DNA from: Aselliscus stoliczkanus
Lineage: Eukaryota; Chordata; Mammalia; Chiroptera; Hipposideridae
DNA: 64,000 nt
Direction of reading: 5' to 3'
NCBI GenBank assembly: GCA_033961575.1
Contig: CM066731.1
Span: 130,751,001 to 130,815,000, forward strand
Positions 11,210 through 22,839 of the stretch are shown in pieces; the stretch's first letter is position 1, and every line of letters starts with the position of its first letter. Both the position numbers and the translations under genes were made by a program. The notes beneath the pieces were generated by a model. It searched no databases. It worked only from the letters and a program-made list of their open reading frames with translations, and was not told the DNA's origin.

Positions 11210-11663
11210 GGGCCGGCTAGTGGCACATTGGTTAAGAGCTGGGTTGGGATGCCAGTGGCCCCAGTTTGGATCCCATATATGAGGGCCAGTGACACTGCCC
11301 TCTACAGCTAACAACAGCTCCACCTGGAGCTGGGCTGCGAGCCCAGGTATGGTGTAGGCTGCAGCCCCCGCAGTAGTGGGCTGTCATAGGCTACAGTGAG
11401 TGGCCGGCAGCCAGCGTGAGCAGCTGGCAGCCAGCATGAGCTGCCAATAGCCGTGGTGAGCGACCATCCAGAGGCCAGTGACTGATCAGCCTCATCCAGG
11501 AAGAGCGCAATGATGATACCAACATGGGCCAGTGAAGCAAAGTCCTCCGCAACTAGACTGAAGAACAAAAAGACAGCAACTTAGTCTGTTCCCCTTCTCC
11601 GATTCCCCAACGCTGTTCACCTCCCCCAAATCCCCAATAAAATCTTTAAAAAAAAAAAAAAGT
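11210..11663 (+). mobile_element. Long tRNA-derived SINE with AATAAA and TCTTT
   Basis: It is flanked by a perfect 11-bp target-site duplication (ACGTGAAAAGA at 11199-11209 and 11664-11674). The head is GGGCCGGCTAGTGGCACATT. The body holds the GAGCTGGGCTGCGAGC block and tandem GGCAGCCAGC-type units (11400-11460). The C-rich end is followed by AATAAA (11636-11641), TCTTT (11643-11647) and an A tail. AATAAA plus a TCTTT pol III terminator defines T+ class SINEs, whose pol III transcripts can be polyadenylated. Confidence 0.93.
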
Positions 11664-11674
11664 ACGTGAAAAGA

Positions 11675-11840
11675 AGGTCATTGACTTGAAGCAGAGGATA
11701 TGGGTTGGGAGATAAATGCTTTTGGAACAATACTGTCAAGACTCTTAAAGATCCAGATTGAACTTGTAGAAAGACAATGAAAATGGTGTTATACTAGATG
11801 GGTTTGCCAGAGGCAGAGCGATCCATAATGTTTTCTGCAG
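11675..11840 (-). repeat. Continuation of antisense L2 after the SINE
   Basis: The segment AAGAAGGTCATTGACTTGAA through GGAACAATACTGTCAAG is consistent with further L2 in the same reversed orientation. Divergence makes the far boundary uncertain. Confidence 0.4.
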
Positions 11841-12443
11841 CTGATCAGTAGCAGTGTCTTGAGTGACTGGTGATGTATGCCTTGAGTATAGTGTGAGGGC
11901 AGGTGAGTTTATGAGCCAAGTATTTGGCATTCCAAATCAATGTGACTCTGTGATGACCACGAGATCTTATGAATCTATCATATGTTTTTTTCAAACTATT
12001 CTTTACTCTCTAGTCACATTTCAGTTTGAAACCAACGACCCCTCAGGGATTACTCTATCTACCAAATTTCTGCAGCTAGAGAGGTCCTCCAAACCCACTC
12101 TTGTCTATCCTCCGCTTAACTAAACTCTACCCAGTCTTCAAACTATATACCCATGGCTTGGAAATTTAAGTAAATAGATCATCAAATGGATGATACTGCA
12201 AATGACAGTAGCCCAGCCAGCCATGCAAACAGCTACAACCTTTGGAACCCCTTAGTATTCCTTGCTCTGTTTTGTCCCAGAATCTCCTGGTAAAAGACAA
12301 TGGTGGAAAGAAACAAAAGGAAATGTTCACAATACCAAAATTTAAGAGCCCTACTCCAGGTCAGAGGCATGTTTTGTTCTTGTTTTGTTTATTTTCTTTT
12401 CTTTACATTTAGTATAAATTACCCATTTTCTTGAGCTTTAATT
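11841..12443. other. Unique sequence between two opposed long SINEs
   Basis: No gene is seen. It is spacer between a forward and a reverse long SINE and would form the loop if the two paired as RNA. Confidence 0.5.
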
Positions 12444-12898
12444 GTTTTTTTTTTTTTTTTAAGATTTTATTGGGGAATTGGGGCAGAGGAACAGGGTTGG
12501 GGAATTGGGGAAGGGGAACAGACAAGTTGCTGTCTTTTTGTTCTTCAGTCTAGTTGCGGAGGACGTTGCTTCACTGGCCCATGTTGGTATCGTCATTGCG
12601 CTCTTCCCGGATGAACCAGATCAGTCACCGGCCTCTGGATGTCGCTCACCATGGCTATTGGCAGCTCACGCTGGCTGCCAGGCTCGTGCTGGCTGCCGGC
12701 CACTCACTGTAGCCTATGGCAGCCCACTGCAGCATGGGCTGCAGCCTACACCATCTCCAGGGCTCGCACAGCCCAGCTCCAGGTGGAGCTGTTGTTAGCT
12801 GTAGAGGGCAGTGTCACTGGCCCTCATATATGGGATCCGAACCGGGGCCGCTGGCATCCCAAAACCAACTCTTAACCAATGCTCCACTCGGCCGGCCC
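12444..12898 (-). mobile_element. Long tRNA-derived SINE, reverse orientation
   Basis: The T run at 12445-12460 followed by AAGATTTTATTGGGGAATTG is the reversed A tail, TCTT and AATAAA. The element ends in GGCCGGCCC. An 11-bp target-site duplication with one mismatch flanks it (GAGCTTTAATT at 12433-12443, GAGCTTCAATT at 12899-12909). The body shows the internal GCTGGCTGCC tandem units. This copy keeps the best pol III boxes in the window. Confidence 0.93.
12833..12886 (-). promoter_or_regulatory. Pol III internal promoter (A and B boxes) of the SINE
   Basis: On the minus strand the A box reads TGGAGCATTGG (12876-12886) and the B box reads GGTTCGGATCC (12833-12843), 10 of 11 matches to GGTTCGANTCC. 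These are the internal tRNA-type promoter elements that would drive SINE transcription. Whether this copy is transcribed cannot be judged from sequence. Confidence 0.7.
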
Positions 12899-12909
12899 GA
12901 GCTTCAATT

Positions 12910-15432
12910 ATTTTTAATGAACTTTTTTTTCCTTCCGTAATATGGTCAGCAGCCAACTGCTGACAGTCTGCAAGTCTTGTCACCTATCCCACAAAAGCAA
13001 AACTAGGGACATGAATATTTATTCCTTCTTGGCCATCCAACATCCATTCTCCATTCTTATCATTCTGTCCTTTGGGGAATTGTCTTTCCCTATTGTGTGA
13101 AGCACTGGGGAAGAGGGGGGTTGCTAAAGCAAGGTACTTTACCTTATATTCCTTGCACTGAATTCCATTAGGCCTTGAACTAAATTCAGTCAATAAAACT
13201 TTCTTTTCCTGGTCAGAGTGTTGCAAAGGCAGAAGAAATGGTGAAGTTTCATTTCCTGTTGTTGTAGGTGGACAATAACAGGCTTGCTCCAAACCTGGTT
13301 CATTGGTTACCTTTCAAACCCCATGAGTTCCCCCATATTCTTTCAGCAAATTCTCTTTCGGCTGTCATTACTGAAGAACTCTGACTAAAACAATATAGAA
13401 TTATAACATGGTAATGTTACCCTCTCTCCCAAAGAAGTTTTCTTTTGGGTTAGGAATAAACAATACTTCTAAAATGATACAAGAAATCCATCTAAGGAAA
13501 ATGCTACTTAGAACAAATGAAGTATAAATAAAGGCCTCCAGGTAGACTATACACTGTCAGTAGTATTTTCTAATAATGGCGTTGATCTCTGGTCACTGGG
13601 AGCAGAGGTTGAAAGCCTTTTAGAAGTTTACAGAGATACAGAGAATTCAACTCTATCTCCCTCTATCTGTACATTATCTTCCCAACCTGGGTTCACCCCC
13701 CACCTTCAAGAGGAATAGACAAGCCTGTATTATGGCATTTCAAAAGTAGGAATGGGTGACTTGGCCAGATAGCTATAATCCTAGTACTGTAAACAGATAT
13801 ACCCCATATCTGCCACAAGACCTTGAAGATCAGGGCCATTATGTCTGCTCAGGACAAGTAGCTAGCTAAAAGTGACTTCCAGATTTCTCTGAAATGCACC
13901 AGATTGAAAGTGTAAAAGTACTTTTTTTTTTTTAAATTATAGCAGTGTAGTAATTGTATTGGCTATGACCATTAAAGTAGCAATTATGTTTGTTTATATT
14001 TGATTTTGTCAGGAATTATGTGGGGTTTTGTTTTTTTTACAATATATTTCAGAATGAAAACTTCTGTCAAGCACCTGGATATTTTGAAATATTTGGATAC
14101 TGGTTATTGTGATGAAATGATACAGAGAATTGTTGAGAGAGAAGAAAGCATTGTTGAGCAAAGAAAAATATTATCAGGACAAATACTGTCCTCATATAGG
14201 TTATATTAAATAGTATAGGTAGCAGGTGGAAGGAAACATCTTAATATTCATGTATTTGCTTATGATGCCATAAAAACTATAGTCAGGCTTTGAAATTCTT
14301 TTTTTCTCTACTTACGTTTCACAAATCCTCATAAAGCATTCCCCAAATACTCAGGATGTTGTCAGTATTGTGCTTTTTACATGCCCACAAACAATGAGGC
14401 AGTGACCTTCCATTTCCCTGGCAAGGATATCAGCCATAATCTATTCTGAAAGACTTCCTTCTCATGTCCCTTCTCCCTTTTGAAATCTTGTTGCCAAAAA
14501 TGGTTAGTCTCTTGGAGTTAAACCAGGCTGCTGTCAGCAGGAATTTTAAAGTTGATATCTGAGAGCTTCATGGAACATAAGCATTTTCTCTGGTTTGACT
14601 TTATCTGCAGATGAGGCCAAAGTAGGTTTAGACTCAACTGTTACTAGATGCAAGTTGATTTAAAAAAACAAGTTTGACTAACATGCAGTGCCTGATTATT
14701 TACATCAGCAAGTCTCACCTTTAGCTGGGATCTCAGATTTGCAGATTTTTTTTTTTCTTTTTCTGACATCCTGACTGATAGAAGGGACTTACACAATTTT
14801 AATGGCCTATTCTATGTATATTTTGATGGTGTTCAATGTCAAATAAAAAGCAGCAACAATAGCAAAAAGCAAAACAACCATGCAGGAGAAACTATTGTTT
14901 TCCATGGCATTATGAATTCTTTTACATTAAAACAATAAGAGCATGCCCTCTTGTACTTTACAGTTGGAAGACAAAAATAGCCCTGAAGATACTTTATGTT
15001 TCAGGTATCTTCATACAGCTTTCCAGGGTTGCTTCCGTGTCAGTATGTGCCATTACTGCCTTACTCAAGCAGACCCTGGATAGAACTCTGGAAGACAAAT
15101 GCTTAGTTATTGGTTGGTTTTCCTCAGTGATATATATGATACTTTGCATGTTACTGAGCACTGTCCATTTGACCTCTACTCTCCCCTTCCCCTCCATTTA
15201 AGGCTAAGCAGTGTTGAGTGTGAGGAGCTGTTTTGCTACATTGGTAGCCCCATAGGGCTCTGTGATTAAATCTGTTAAATGGGACTAGGAATCAATACAT
15301 GCACATTCGAGTCTGCAGAGTCCCCACCTTGTATCAAAGGGATATCAATGGTAAAGGAATGAAAGGTGAAAATATACTATTCTTAGAAGAGAAAAATGCT
15401 TAGAAGATGGCTTTTTCCTTCATGGGGAGGCA
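12910..15432. other. Unique sequence, no gene
   Basis: Over 2.5 kb I find no coding exon or RNA gene. A segment around 13010-13400, ending in AAGAACTCTGACTAAAAC, resembles the end of an old LTR or L1-type repeat but I cannot name it. T runs occur at 13920-13933 and 14748-14762. Confidence 0.45.
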
Positions 15433-15536
15433 GTATAATATAACTTCATGATTAAGGCCATAGACTTTGGTCCAGGATAGAACTCCGAGCTCTACAATTT
15501 AGAGGTGGCTCTTTAACCTGCTCAGTTTCCTTATTC

Positions 15537-15586
<50 letters not shown>

Positions 15587-15720
15587 ACTGTATTTACCTA
15601 TACACTATATGTATATATAATTATATATATATATATATATATACAAAATCAAGTTGAAAAGAACTTCAAACAGTGACTGATATAAAGTTTTTATTAAATG
15701 ATAATATCATTATTATCATT
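15433..15720 (+). repeat. MIR SINE split by expanded (TA)n
   Basis: The 5' part (CATGATTAAGGCCATAGACT, then CTCAGTTTCCTTATTCATAA) is MIR. The expected 'aaaatggggataata' region is replaced by TA arrays. The MIR-like tail resumes with AACAGTGACTGATATAAAG and TTTTATTAAATGATAATATC. Confidence 0.7.
15540..15643. repeat. Two (TA)n arrays
   Basis: A TA run (15540-15583) and a second one (15622-15643) flank a short bridge with further TATA runs. Both lie inside a MIR, so they probably expanded from its AT-rich segment. Confidence 0.9.
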
Positions 15721-15839
15721 ATGCCCTGTCACATGCAATCCTGTATATAATGAAAAACTGAAGATCATAAAGTTTCTTCCCAATAACAATTAAATAAAAT
15801 AAAACTCCTCCTCTTATCATGTTTTATTAGATCCATGTA

Positions 15840-16095
15840 ATGGAAAATAAAAACAACTGTTAATAACAGTGACTTAGAAAATGTATAAGTTTTTTTTCTC
15901 TCAGAAGAAATCTGGAGTTAGGTGGTCCAGGATGGTGTGACAGCAACACCATCATCAGGAATCTATGATTCTCTGATTTTTTGGCTCCCATTCCATCCTC
16001 AAGTGTACCTCATAATTCTAGATGGCAACCAGAGCTCTATTCATCACATCTGCTTTTCAAATATCACTGTTGGCTAGAAGGGTAAGAAGTTATAT
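15840..16095 (+). repeat. Old interspersed repeat, family not named
   Basis: AACAGTGACTTAGAAAATGT, TCTGGAGTTAGGTGGTCCAG, GATGGTGTGACAGCAACACC and the following CCATCCTC segment match a repeat found in many copies in mammalian genomes, with a 'ggaggtaggtggtccagggctggt' core. I recognise the pattern but not the Repbase name with certainty. Confidence 0.55.
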
Positions 16096-18489
16096 CGGAG
16101 CATTGATATATAACCTTGAACTACTGAAGAGTTGACCCTGGGCCCAAATGATCCTGGGCCTCAGGTTTCATCTACATGCTAAGCGCTTTTATTGACTTAA
16201 TCCAGAAATAAAAGGGTTACAAAGGAGTGTCCATAATACAGAGTACAGAACCAGAATTTTACACTTTATAAATGAATGACCCTTTTGTACTCTTTAGCCA
16301 TTTCATGATGGGTTTTTTCTATATTGCTCAGAGCATTTGGCCTTGTTGACCCTTGACAAGTTATAAATTAGTCCATTCATCCTAAAGAGAAAAAGTCATA
16401 TCTACTTTGATGTAGTATATTCATATAATTTTTATTTGAAATATAATAATTTTTCAAAGGAATGTGTTTACTCAAACAATGATATCAGTTTATTCAGAGT
16501 ATCTATAGACTTAAGAATGCATATTAACTAATATAGTTGCAAAATACTGTCCCTAATTATTTTTTCCTTAAATATTCCCCAGTGCTGATAATTGAGCTTT
16601 TTTTTTTGCTAAATAAACATAACAAATATGTTGCATTTGGGATCAGGAAGAAGTGGTAAATTTGTTTTTTTACTCAATTATCAAGAAGGACCTTAACTTC
16701 TTATTGTTTTTATTTCACACATATAAATATCTGCAAACTATCTTTTGAGTAAGAACTGATTCAATTTTTTAAATGTGTTACTTCAAATATTATAAAAATG
16801 ATTTATAAGATGAAGAACAATATACATATCCTTAGCTACTTCTGATTATAATATATTGGAAAACATTACATTCATTTCATAGCAACGCAATTAGAACTGA
16901 AACTATGAATCTGAATGAAATGAAAAAAATAAAACAGCCCATTAGCCTATTTCTACTAAGAACTTGAAGGAATCATGTTGACTGTATCTGAAGATCCAAA
17001 AGATGGGAAAGGGGAAAACATCATCTTCCTTCAGTGGAAATCAGGTTAAGGAGCAAACATGAACAAAAGAGCAATTGATATGGGGGGGGGAAACATAAAG
17101 GATGACTAGAATGTGGGTTCAGAAGTCAAAGGCCTTCACTGAACACAGGTCCCTTTGCTTCCCGAGACTCCACCGCCCTGAGTTTCCCCCACAAAGGGCT
17201 GTTCTTTGATTGGATCATCACTCTTCTGTGACCTCACTTGCTTCCCCTGAAACTTAGTCTGACCTCCATTTCAAAAGGGAAAATATTTAGCTCCCAGAAT
17301 CTCTCTGAACTTAGGTCAATTGGCTAGTAATTCTCCAGGAAATTTCTTTTGATTTAAAGTTCACATATTCTGGAAAATCCCACAAAATGCTAAGAAAACC
17401 ATTTAAAGTGTCAAAATTCAATGAAGAGTGATATTGTCAGATGCTTGGAGACAGGGGGAATATTTTCTGGGTTCTGGGACACCTAACTCCCTTTATAAAC
17501 TCCATGTAATCAATAAATATCAATTAAAAACTGGAGCTTGATAATTTCGATAATACTAACTCAGGTTAGAGATTGGGCCAAAACGCAACTTTTTCTAATG
17601 AGAAAAGCCATATCCCTCATGTAACAAAGGCTGTTTTCAAAGCCAGAGGGCTAACACTATTAAACAGACCATCTAGGACAGCTGTGCAAGTTCAACAGTG
17701 AAATAATTAGACATTCCATACTGCTGCCATTTGATATGAGGTGCTCAGACAAGGTCGCTAAGGCAGTGAAACAAGGGTTAGTAACACAAAGAGAAAAAAA
17801 AATAGTGTGAATGGAATGAGTAATACTGAATGGAATTAAGGTTCTGCACTTGCTTCACCAAAGAAAATCCCAGACCTAAATAAAGTAAGACTTGGAATGT
17901 TAGAAAGCTTTCAGAGATGGGGACATGTGTGAGGCGACCAAATGGGTCGTTGTTTCTAAAATTGATGTGTCCAAGATGACAGCAAACTTGTTTTGCAGAC
18001 AACTGGCATTCATTTATGTGATTGCTCCCATATTTCCTCCTTTCTTGGTTTGTCCAGAACTCATATGTTCTATTCTGACAAGGCTGGAGAGGAATCCATA
18101 TATCTTGCCAAATTGAAGACTATGACTGTTTGGGGTATTTTGTATTTTATGAATATGATTTTCATTTGGTCAATGTTACTATAATATTTAGGGAAGAAAG
18201 GAGAAATAGGTCAGGTTGAGCATTTCATGCAGGAGTCAGGTCAGAAACCTCAGAACTCAGAGGCTATAAATAGCTGACTGTTAATGAGCTCTTTTTAAGT
18301 TTAAAAGATTAATTTAATATTTGTATATTTTAGTTATTTTCTCTTCTCAGTGTTCCTTAAAAGGGAGTCTTCCCAATTGCATGTGCTTTGATAAGTATCT
18401 GTTGGATTTTGTTTTGTTCTTGTTTGGCTTCTTGGCTTCACAGCGATAGTTGGAAATGGCACTCATTCTTTTCCAAAGACTGATTTCTG
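16096..18489. other. AT-rich unique sequence, no gene
   Basis: No coding exon, RNA gene or clear repeat is seen. 17160-17600 has balanced composition and could hold constrained noncoding DNA. A G run lies at 17083-17090. Confidence 0.45.
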
Positions 18490-19420
18490 GGAAACTTGCA
18501 TGTTGTTGTCCTCCATGTCCTTGCAGTCCCCTCACTCCTACACTTATCCCAGCCAGCTGCTTTTTGTGTCTCTTTCTTAATTAAAGGCATTGCCATTTAT
18601 ACAAAGCTAGGAGTCATCCTTTATCATATCTATTTTATCAACACGTGTAATCAATCACCCAATCTTGACAGTTCTGCTGCAGAGATGTCTTCAAAATCTG
18701 TTGCTTCTTCTTCTTTCTCACTATTTCTCTACAAGGCTATTGAAATAACTGTCTCACTGGCCTTCTTACCATGCTTCTGCACTCCCTTTCTCCTCCCCCA
18801 TTCATACCCCTGGCCCTGCACTACTCCCCATTGTAGGCAATGCCTGTTTCTTCGCCTGAAGACTTCCATTCATTCTCAGTTGCCTGCAAGGTAAACGCTA
18901 CAGGCACTAACTAGTGTGGCACCAAGACCACTTCTTGTCCTACTTCAGTTCATCTTTCCAGCCTCATATCCTGCCATCTTCTCCCATGCCCTCTGTTTTT
19001 AGCCACTGGCCATTTCACTATTTTCTAAAATTCTGTGCCCTTTTCCTACTCTATATCTCTACACATGAAGACCTTAAGCTTTGAAAGCCTTTCCTCACTC
19101 TTTGAGCCAGGCACCACCCCTTCCCCTTTTTTTTTTTAACCAAAACCTAGTCCACATACTTTTTTATTATGATACCTTTCCCTGAAATACCAGCTAGAGT
19201 GTGCTGCCCCTTGGAGTCAGTTGAAACTATAGCATGTGCCATGTACTGTTGGAAACACCTTTCTACAAGGCAGCCTCTGAACACTCTGTTTGCTCTATGA
19301 TAGCAAAACTGTGTTTTATTCATCTCCTTATCCCTACCTATAAGCATAAGACTTGGCACAAAGCAGGGGCTCAGAAAGAGTTTGTTTACGAAATGATTCT
19401 GGAGGGCAGGCATTTCAGAT
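18490..19420 (+). repeat. L2 LINE, long ORF2-to-3'-end relic
   Basis: The order of segments fits L2: a CTAGGAGTCATCCTTTATCA segment (reverse-transcriptase C-terminal region), TGGCCCTGCACTACTC, CCAGCCTCATATCCTGCCAT, TTCCTCACTCTTTGAGCCAG, and the end GACTTGGCACAAAGCAGG. About 900 bp survive, with many stops and indels. It has no coding function. Confidence 0.75.
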
Positions 19421-19589
19421 TGCCCTAAGCTTTAAGAAGAGCAATTCTTCCATCAGCATTCTCCAAGAAAACCCTACACACAGGCAATGATTTTTAGCAG
19501 GAAGAAAGTTCTGCATAAACTCAACAAATGGAGCCATGATGGCAAGATCATAAATGGGAATATACCCTGCTACCATCAATCTATCCATC

Positions 19590-19720
19590 CATCCACCAAT
19601 CCATTCATTCAACAAATATTTTTGAGCATCCACGCAGTGCCAGGCACTGTGCTGTATGCACCAGCTGTAACAGCTGTGGGGAAAGATTGAATAGCCGTTA
19701 GAGGCATACTGGAAAACTCA
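19590..19720 (-). repeat. Antisense L2 LINE 3' end
   Basis: CATTCATTCAACAAATATTT followed by GCAGTGCCAGGCACTGTGCT is the reverse complement of the L2 terminus. It points away from the longer L2 to its left, so it is a separate insertion. Confidence 0.85.
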
Positions 19721-20379
19721 GCTAATTCTACCAGCAATATCCTCTGGGAAAATAAGCTATAGATTATATCTGTGTGTACAATATACATATACATGTCTAT
19801 AGAGTTATATATCCAAAATGTTTTAATGAACAGCAGGGCACAAACACTGACCAATCAAATGAATACATTTATTTTACTCTGCAACTCTTAACCACAGAAA
19901 AAGTGTAATGGAATAGCATGGAAAGAGGCAGGAGAGAATGCACAATAAGATGATCTACCAGAAAGCCTAGGACCTAGGGTGCAGCTTTAGAGAGAGATTT
20001 TGATTCTCCATCTTTATTTCTTCTCAGCCTCACAGTGAGAAAAATCAGTAATGAATAAGAGATTGAAGCATCTTATTTTTTTTTTTATTGTTTGAGTAGC
20101 TACACACCATTGACACTCATTTTCTAGAGACTATCAGTCTCTGTGCTGAGAAACATGTCATTACTTTTCTATTTTTAAAGAGGTTAACCAAGAGGGATGA
20201 TATTTTTTTTAAGTGACTTTTTGTGAAAAGCAGGGCAATGGTCAACCAAGAGAGATGATAAAACCCAATGCTTGCTAGCAGAACTGATAATAATCAGTCC
20301 ATTGCATGCATTTTTCACAGCTGATACCTCTCCCAACAAAAAAAAAAAAGGAAAAAAATGATATTAATTGCAAAAGTTT
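19721..20379. other. Unique sequence with a short direct repeat
   Basis: No gene is seen. A MIR-like trace may lie at 19905-20045. A 17-bp direct repeat with one mismatch is present at 20186-20202 and 20244-20260. Confidence 0.4.
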
Positions 20380-20640
20380 CACAGATGTCTGCAGCAGTTG
20401 ACCAGAGCTCCTGGGTTATTGCTTGTCAGACTATTAATGGGTTTGGCTAACCATGACAGTCATTACTTTCCCCCTCCTGTGAGCTACTTTCTGTGTAATT
20501 TATGCATAGGTTTTGCCAAGATTTGACAACTTTCAGGATATTAACATAAAATTAGACTGCAGAGCTGAACAATGGGTGGCTTTAAAATTAGCTGTGGTGA
20601 AAACCAATCTAACAGAATTGGCCTTTCCTCTGCATTACTC
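20380..20640. promoter_or_regulatory. Candidate conserved noncoding element
   Basis: The sequence is non-repetitive and of balanced composition. It has several developmental-factor-type cores, including CTATTAATGGG, a SOX-like AACAATGGG and ATTTATGCAT. Conservation cannot be tested here; the call rests on composition and motif density alone. Confidence 0.25.
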
Positions 20641-21284
20641 CTAAGTTTACTAGCGTTGTCTTTCTTTCCTAATATGAGAGTTCACGTCAGCAATTCTGCA
20701 CAGATTAGAGGAAGGAGGAAGGGCTGAGAGAGACATGATATCCTATGACCTTGGAGAAGGGGCTCTTTATAACCCATTCAAGCTCCCACCAGATGGAATG
20801 CCTGCCAACAGCTTAAACGAACTTGTGTAGCAAATTCGTTCCTGAAATTCACCAAAGCACACCCACACTTTGAAGCTCATCTGAGGGAAGTTTTCCTTTG
20901 CCATCTCTCGGTTCCACACAGCTTGCTCCGTGAATGCCATTACAGAATGCGATATGCGTGTTAATAAGCCAGGACATCTGGTAACCAGCTTTTTTCTGAT
21001 TCATTAACTGACTCTGCTTCTGTGGCCAGAGGGGGGATGAGAAGAGACACTGGAAGGTTTTGCTTTTGGCAAATGGGCACTTGATGTATGCCTTGCTCCT
21101 CTGGGTTCGCCTCAACTTTTAAACATTATTCCAAGGTTAGTCTTGACATGCAAGCAACCTCGGGTATGTCTCGTCCCATGCAGAAAATAAATAGGACCTA
21201 AATCATTCTCTGTAGTCAGAATGCAGGAAAGAGGAATGGAATCCTAGAAGTCTTATATAGTTTGCATCCTATTTGAAAGCAGAA
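20641..21284. other. Unique sequence, no gene
   Basis: Relatively balanced composition for this window. No reading frame of coding character and no recognised repeat. Confidence 0.45.
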
Positions 21285-21400
21285 GATGAGGTAAGTGAAG
21301 AAGCTGCTGAGGATCACACTGGTATAGTTGTGGCAAAGCAGGGGCCAGACTCCAGGACTCTTGAGTCTCAAACTAGTCTTTTGGCCTCAACACATTGCTT
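21285..21400 (-). repeat. Antisense MIR SINE (degraded)
   Basis: AAGATGAGGTAAGTGAAG, then GGATCACACTGGTATAGTTG, GGGGCCAGACTCCAGGACTC and CACATTGCTTGCAC follow reversed MIR in order ('gaggaaactgag', 'ggtcacacagctag', 'gccaggattcgaacccag'). Confidence 0.6.
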
Positions 21401-21789
21401 GCACTAACTTTTGTGTTTTTCATTTGCTTACTATAATGTTTTAGTTCACCAAACATGGTCTGCTTGGTGTTTCTTTTTTTGACCTCCTGTTCATGTCTTT
21501 CAAACATTTATGCAGACAACGAGTGCTGAATCAAGTCTCCTGCCTCCTCTAATAAGTGATTAGGGACCCAATCAACCATTGAAAAAAGGTACTTAGCGAT
21601 AGTTAATTTAAACTTTGAAGAACAGACAACTTCAGTCCAGGTTATGAACAACCCTAGGGGAATTGGATTAGCTAAACTAGAATACAATGAGAACACTCAA
21701 ATGGAAAATAGAGCAAGGTTATGAAAACCTTCCAATGATCACGATGTTTAAAATTAAAAAAAAATATACTATTAAACCATCAGAAAGTT

Positions 21790-21792
<3 letters not shown>

Positions 21793-21827
<35 letters not shown>
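21793..21827 (+). repeat. (CA)n microsatellite
   Basis: An uninterrupted dinucleotide run of about 17 units followed by A's. No parent transposon is visible. Confidence 0.95.
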
Positions 21828-21831
<4 letters not shown>

Positions 21832-22839
21832 ACAACCCTTTCTTATTGAATGAAATAAATCAGATCCAAATGCCCTAGAGAGTGATTTGAGTAAAAGAAG
21901 CCTGACTTGATGGTACATGTTGAGAGATGAAATGGACAATGAAGTTTCCATATGTTGTTTTTATGCAGTAATTAGAAACTGTCACACACTGTTTCATTTT
22001 TTTTCATTTCCTTGGGCTTATTTGCATGTTGGAACTTCCTTTGAAGCAGAATGTAGAGCATCAAACTGGCACCCAACTGAAGTGAGGGGCGGCGGCAGGT
22101 GGTTTGTGGATATCACACCTTCCCACCTCAGAGACAGGAAGGCAGCCAGAGGCAGGTAGTGTCAAAGGGGCACATTACTGCTAAGCTGCTACCCTGGATC
22201 TGTTCACATGGCACTTCATCCTGCTTGGGCTGAAAAGCTAACCAATCCCTACAATGGGTCATGATGGAACACTTTGGATCTCCTAAGCTGATCCCCCTTT
22301 TAAACCACTTGCATTCCATCCAATCATCTTCCCTTTTCTATATGCCTGGGCAGGCTTGAAGATGGGTACCCTAGCTTCCCTATTGCTAGACAAAATGTGG
22401 TTTCTAGGGGGCCTTAGCAAACCTAAAATCAATCACCTTTTCATGTCCAGATCTTTATATTATCACCTTTTTAGAAATCTTCAATACTGTAAAACAAACA
22501 AAAACTAATAGACCAAGCAGTTTTTACTTACTAAGAATTATGGCCAGGAGAAGTAAACTTCAAAAGTCTTTTGAATCTCAACTGCGTTGTAAAAATCTGC
22601 AGCTTTCTCCTACTAAGCTGTTTCTAGTGACAGGAGAAATCCCAGGAAGCTGGAAATAGAAAGAAATGTCATTGGATTATCTATCTGGACAGCTATTCAA
22701 CTGAATACTTAAATAACTTAGAACCATAGGAGGAATTGGATTACATGGGTATAATTTGACTTTTAACACGGTAAAAGAATTTCCAAAAATCACCTTGTTG
22801 TCAGAAATTCCTTAAGAAATTTAAAATGCCATCTTAATT
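21828..22839. other. Unique sequence, no gene
   Basis: I see no coding exon or RNA. The stretch 22000-22330 has higher GC with short open frames on both strands but no recognised domain. Confidence 0.4.

Noticed and set aside
11041..12898. CRISPR-like or bacterial-type repeats
   Set aside because: The repeated units are eukaryotic SINE internal repeats with target-site duplications. There is no spacer array and no prokaryotic gene context.
12478..12940. Overlapping open frames of 70-106 codons on the plus strand
   Set aside because: They lie wholly within a reverse-oriented SINE. Equivalent frames recur in the copies at 33.1 and 35.8 kb, so they reflect SINE composition, not genes.
18496..18894. 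132-codon open frame
   Set aside because: It falls in a degraded L2 element and shows no conserved reverse-transcriptase motifs in frame.
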